NCBI GenBank assembly: GCA_903879825.1
Contig: CAIRND010000095.1
Span: 1 to 6,087, forward strand
Source of the DNA: an uncultured Geobacteraceae bacterium
GTDB lineage: Bacteria; Desulfobacterota; Desulfuromonadia; Geobacterales; Pseudopelobacteraceae
DNA: 6,087 bases
Reading direction: 5' to 3'
Part shown: piece by piece, positions 5,902-6,087 of the stretch
Position numbering within the stretch: the first letter of the stretch is position 1
How the letters are laid out: each line of letters begins with the position of its first letter
Translations under genes and position numbers: made by a program
Notes under the pieces: model-generated
Told to the model about the DNA's origin: nothing
The model's input: the letters and a program-made list of their open reading frames with translations, nothing else
The model's database searches: none

Positions 5902-6087
5902 CTAAAGATGAAGTTCGTCGATAAGTTCTTTGGTTAACCGGTCAAAGTCTTTGTTAGCCACGTGTGCATAGTAAAGTGCCAGTGCCCAGGAGACAAAAAA
6001 CTGGGAGAGCGCAAATACATAGCCGAAGTTGATGACACCAATCATCTTGATCTTGAACAGACCGGGTGCATAGGCTGCTCCGATAGG
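5902..6087 (-). CDS. yjcH: DUF485 (YjcH-like) inner-membrane protein, partner of ActP (5'-truncated)
   Basis: The last 61 residues and stop of a small membrane protein; the frame is open to the right edge, so the start is outside. Family members have about 100 residues and two membrane helices, and what is seen fits the second half: a short loop (APGLFKIKMIG), one long hydrophobic helix (about residues 17-40 of the visible part), then the conserved cytoplasmic-type tail YYAHVANKDFDRLTKEL with Y, AN and D in the places typical of DUF485. DUF485 genes sit directly upstream of actP in many bacteria (acs-yjcH-actP in E. coli) and are taken to assist the symporter, but the exact role is not settled. 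The stop is 16 bases from the actP start, so the two are surely one transcript; their promoter is outside the window. Confidence 0.9.
   Translation of the reverse strand, partial: PIGAAYAPGLFKIKMIGVINFGYVFALSQFFVSWALALYYAHVANKDFDRLTKELIDELHL

Overview
The window is an ordinary, gene-dense piece of a Gram-negative chromosome. The likely source is a deltaproteobacterium of the Geobacter/Desulfuromonas type. This rests on the tol-pal genes (so an outer membrane is present), a Pal with the GHCDERG form of the peptidoglycan-binding motif, a DksA-family regulator, a DUF362 protein fused to a two-cluster ferredoxin, and an ActP acetate symporter paired with DUF485. The taxonomic call is inference; no rRNA or other marker gene is present.

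Layout. Positions 1-1005 (+) hold the 3' three-quarters of tolB, whose start lies outside the window. After a 109-base gap with a good promoter comes pal (1115-1771, +), followed by a strong intrinsic terminator (1796-1842). A 254-base intergenic region then carries that terminator, an 18-bp near-palindrome and a sigma70-type promoter with an extended -10 that leads to a dksA-like gene (2026-2652, +). That gene converges with only 2 bases to spare on a DUF362/ferredoxin gene (2655-3797, -). Further right on the minus strand are actP (3897-5885) and, 16 bases upstream of it, the 3' end of a DUF485 (YjcH-like) gene that runs off the right edge.

How the genes work together. TolB and Pal are the periplasmic and outer-membrane parts of the Tol-Pal system, which keeps the outer membrane attached and drives its constriction at division. 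DksA works on RNA polymerase together with (p)ppGpp to match transcription to nutrient state. YjcH-ActP is the known acetate-uptake pair, consistent with an organism that uses acetate as a main electron donor. The DUF362 gene has no assigned function.

I see no mobile element, CRISPR array, defence system, tRNA or rRNA, and no clearly undescribed system. The most useful second-look items are: a promoter that seems to start transcription inside the stem of the actP terminator, so that the DUF362 gene escapes it; two extra segments of ActP, both predicted to face the periplasm; a DksA whose catalytic core matches E. coli DksA residue for residue at a constant offset but carries long tails; and a hexapeptide repeat tether in Pal.
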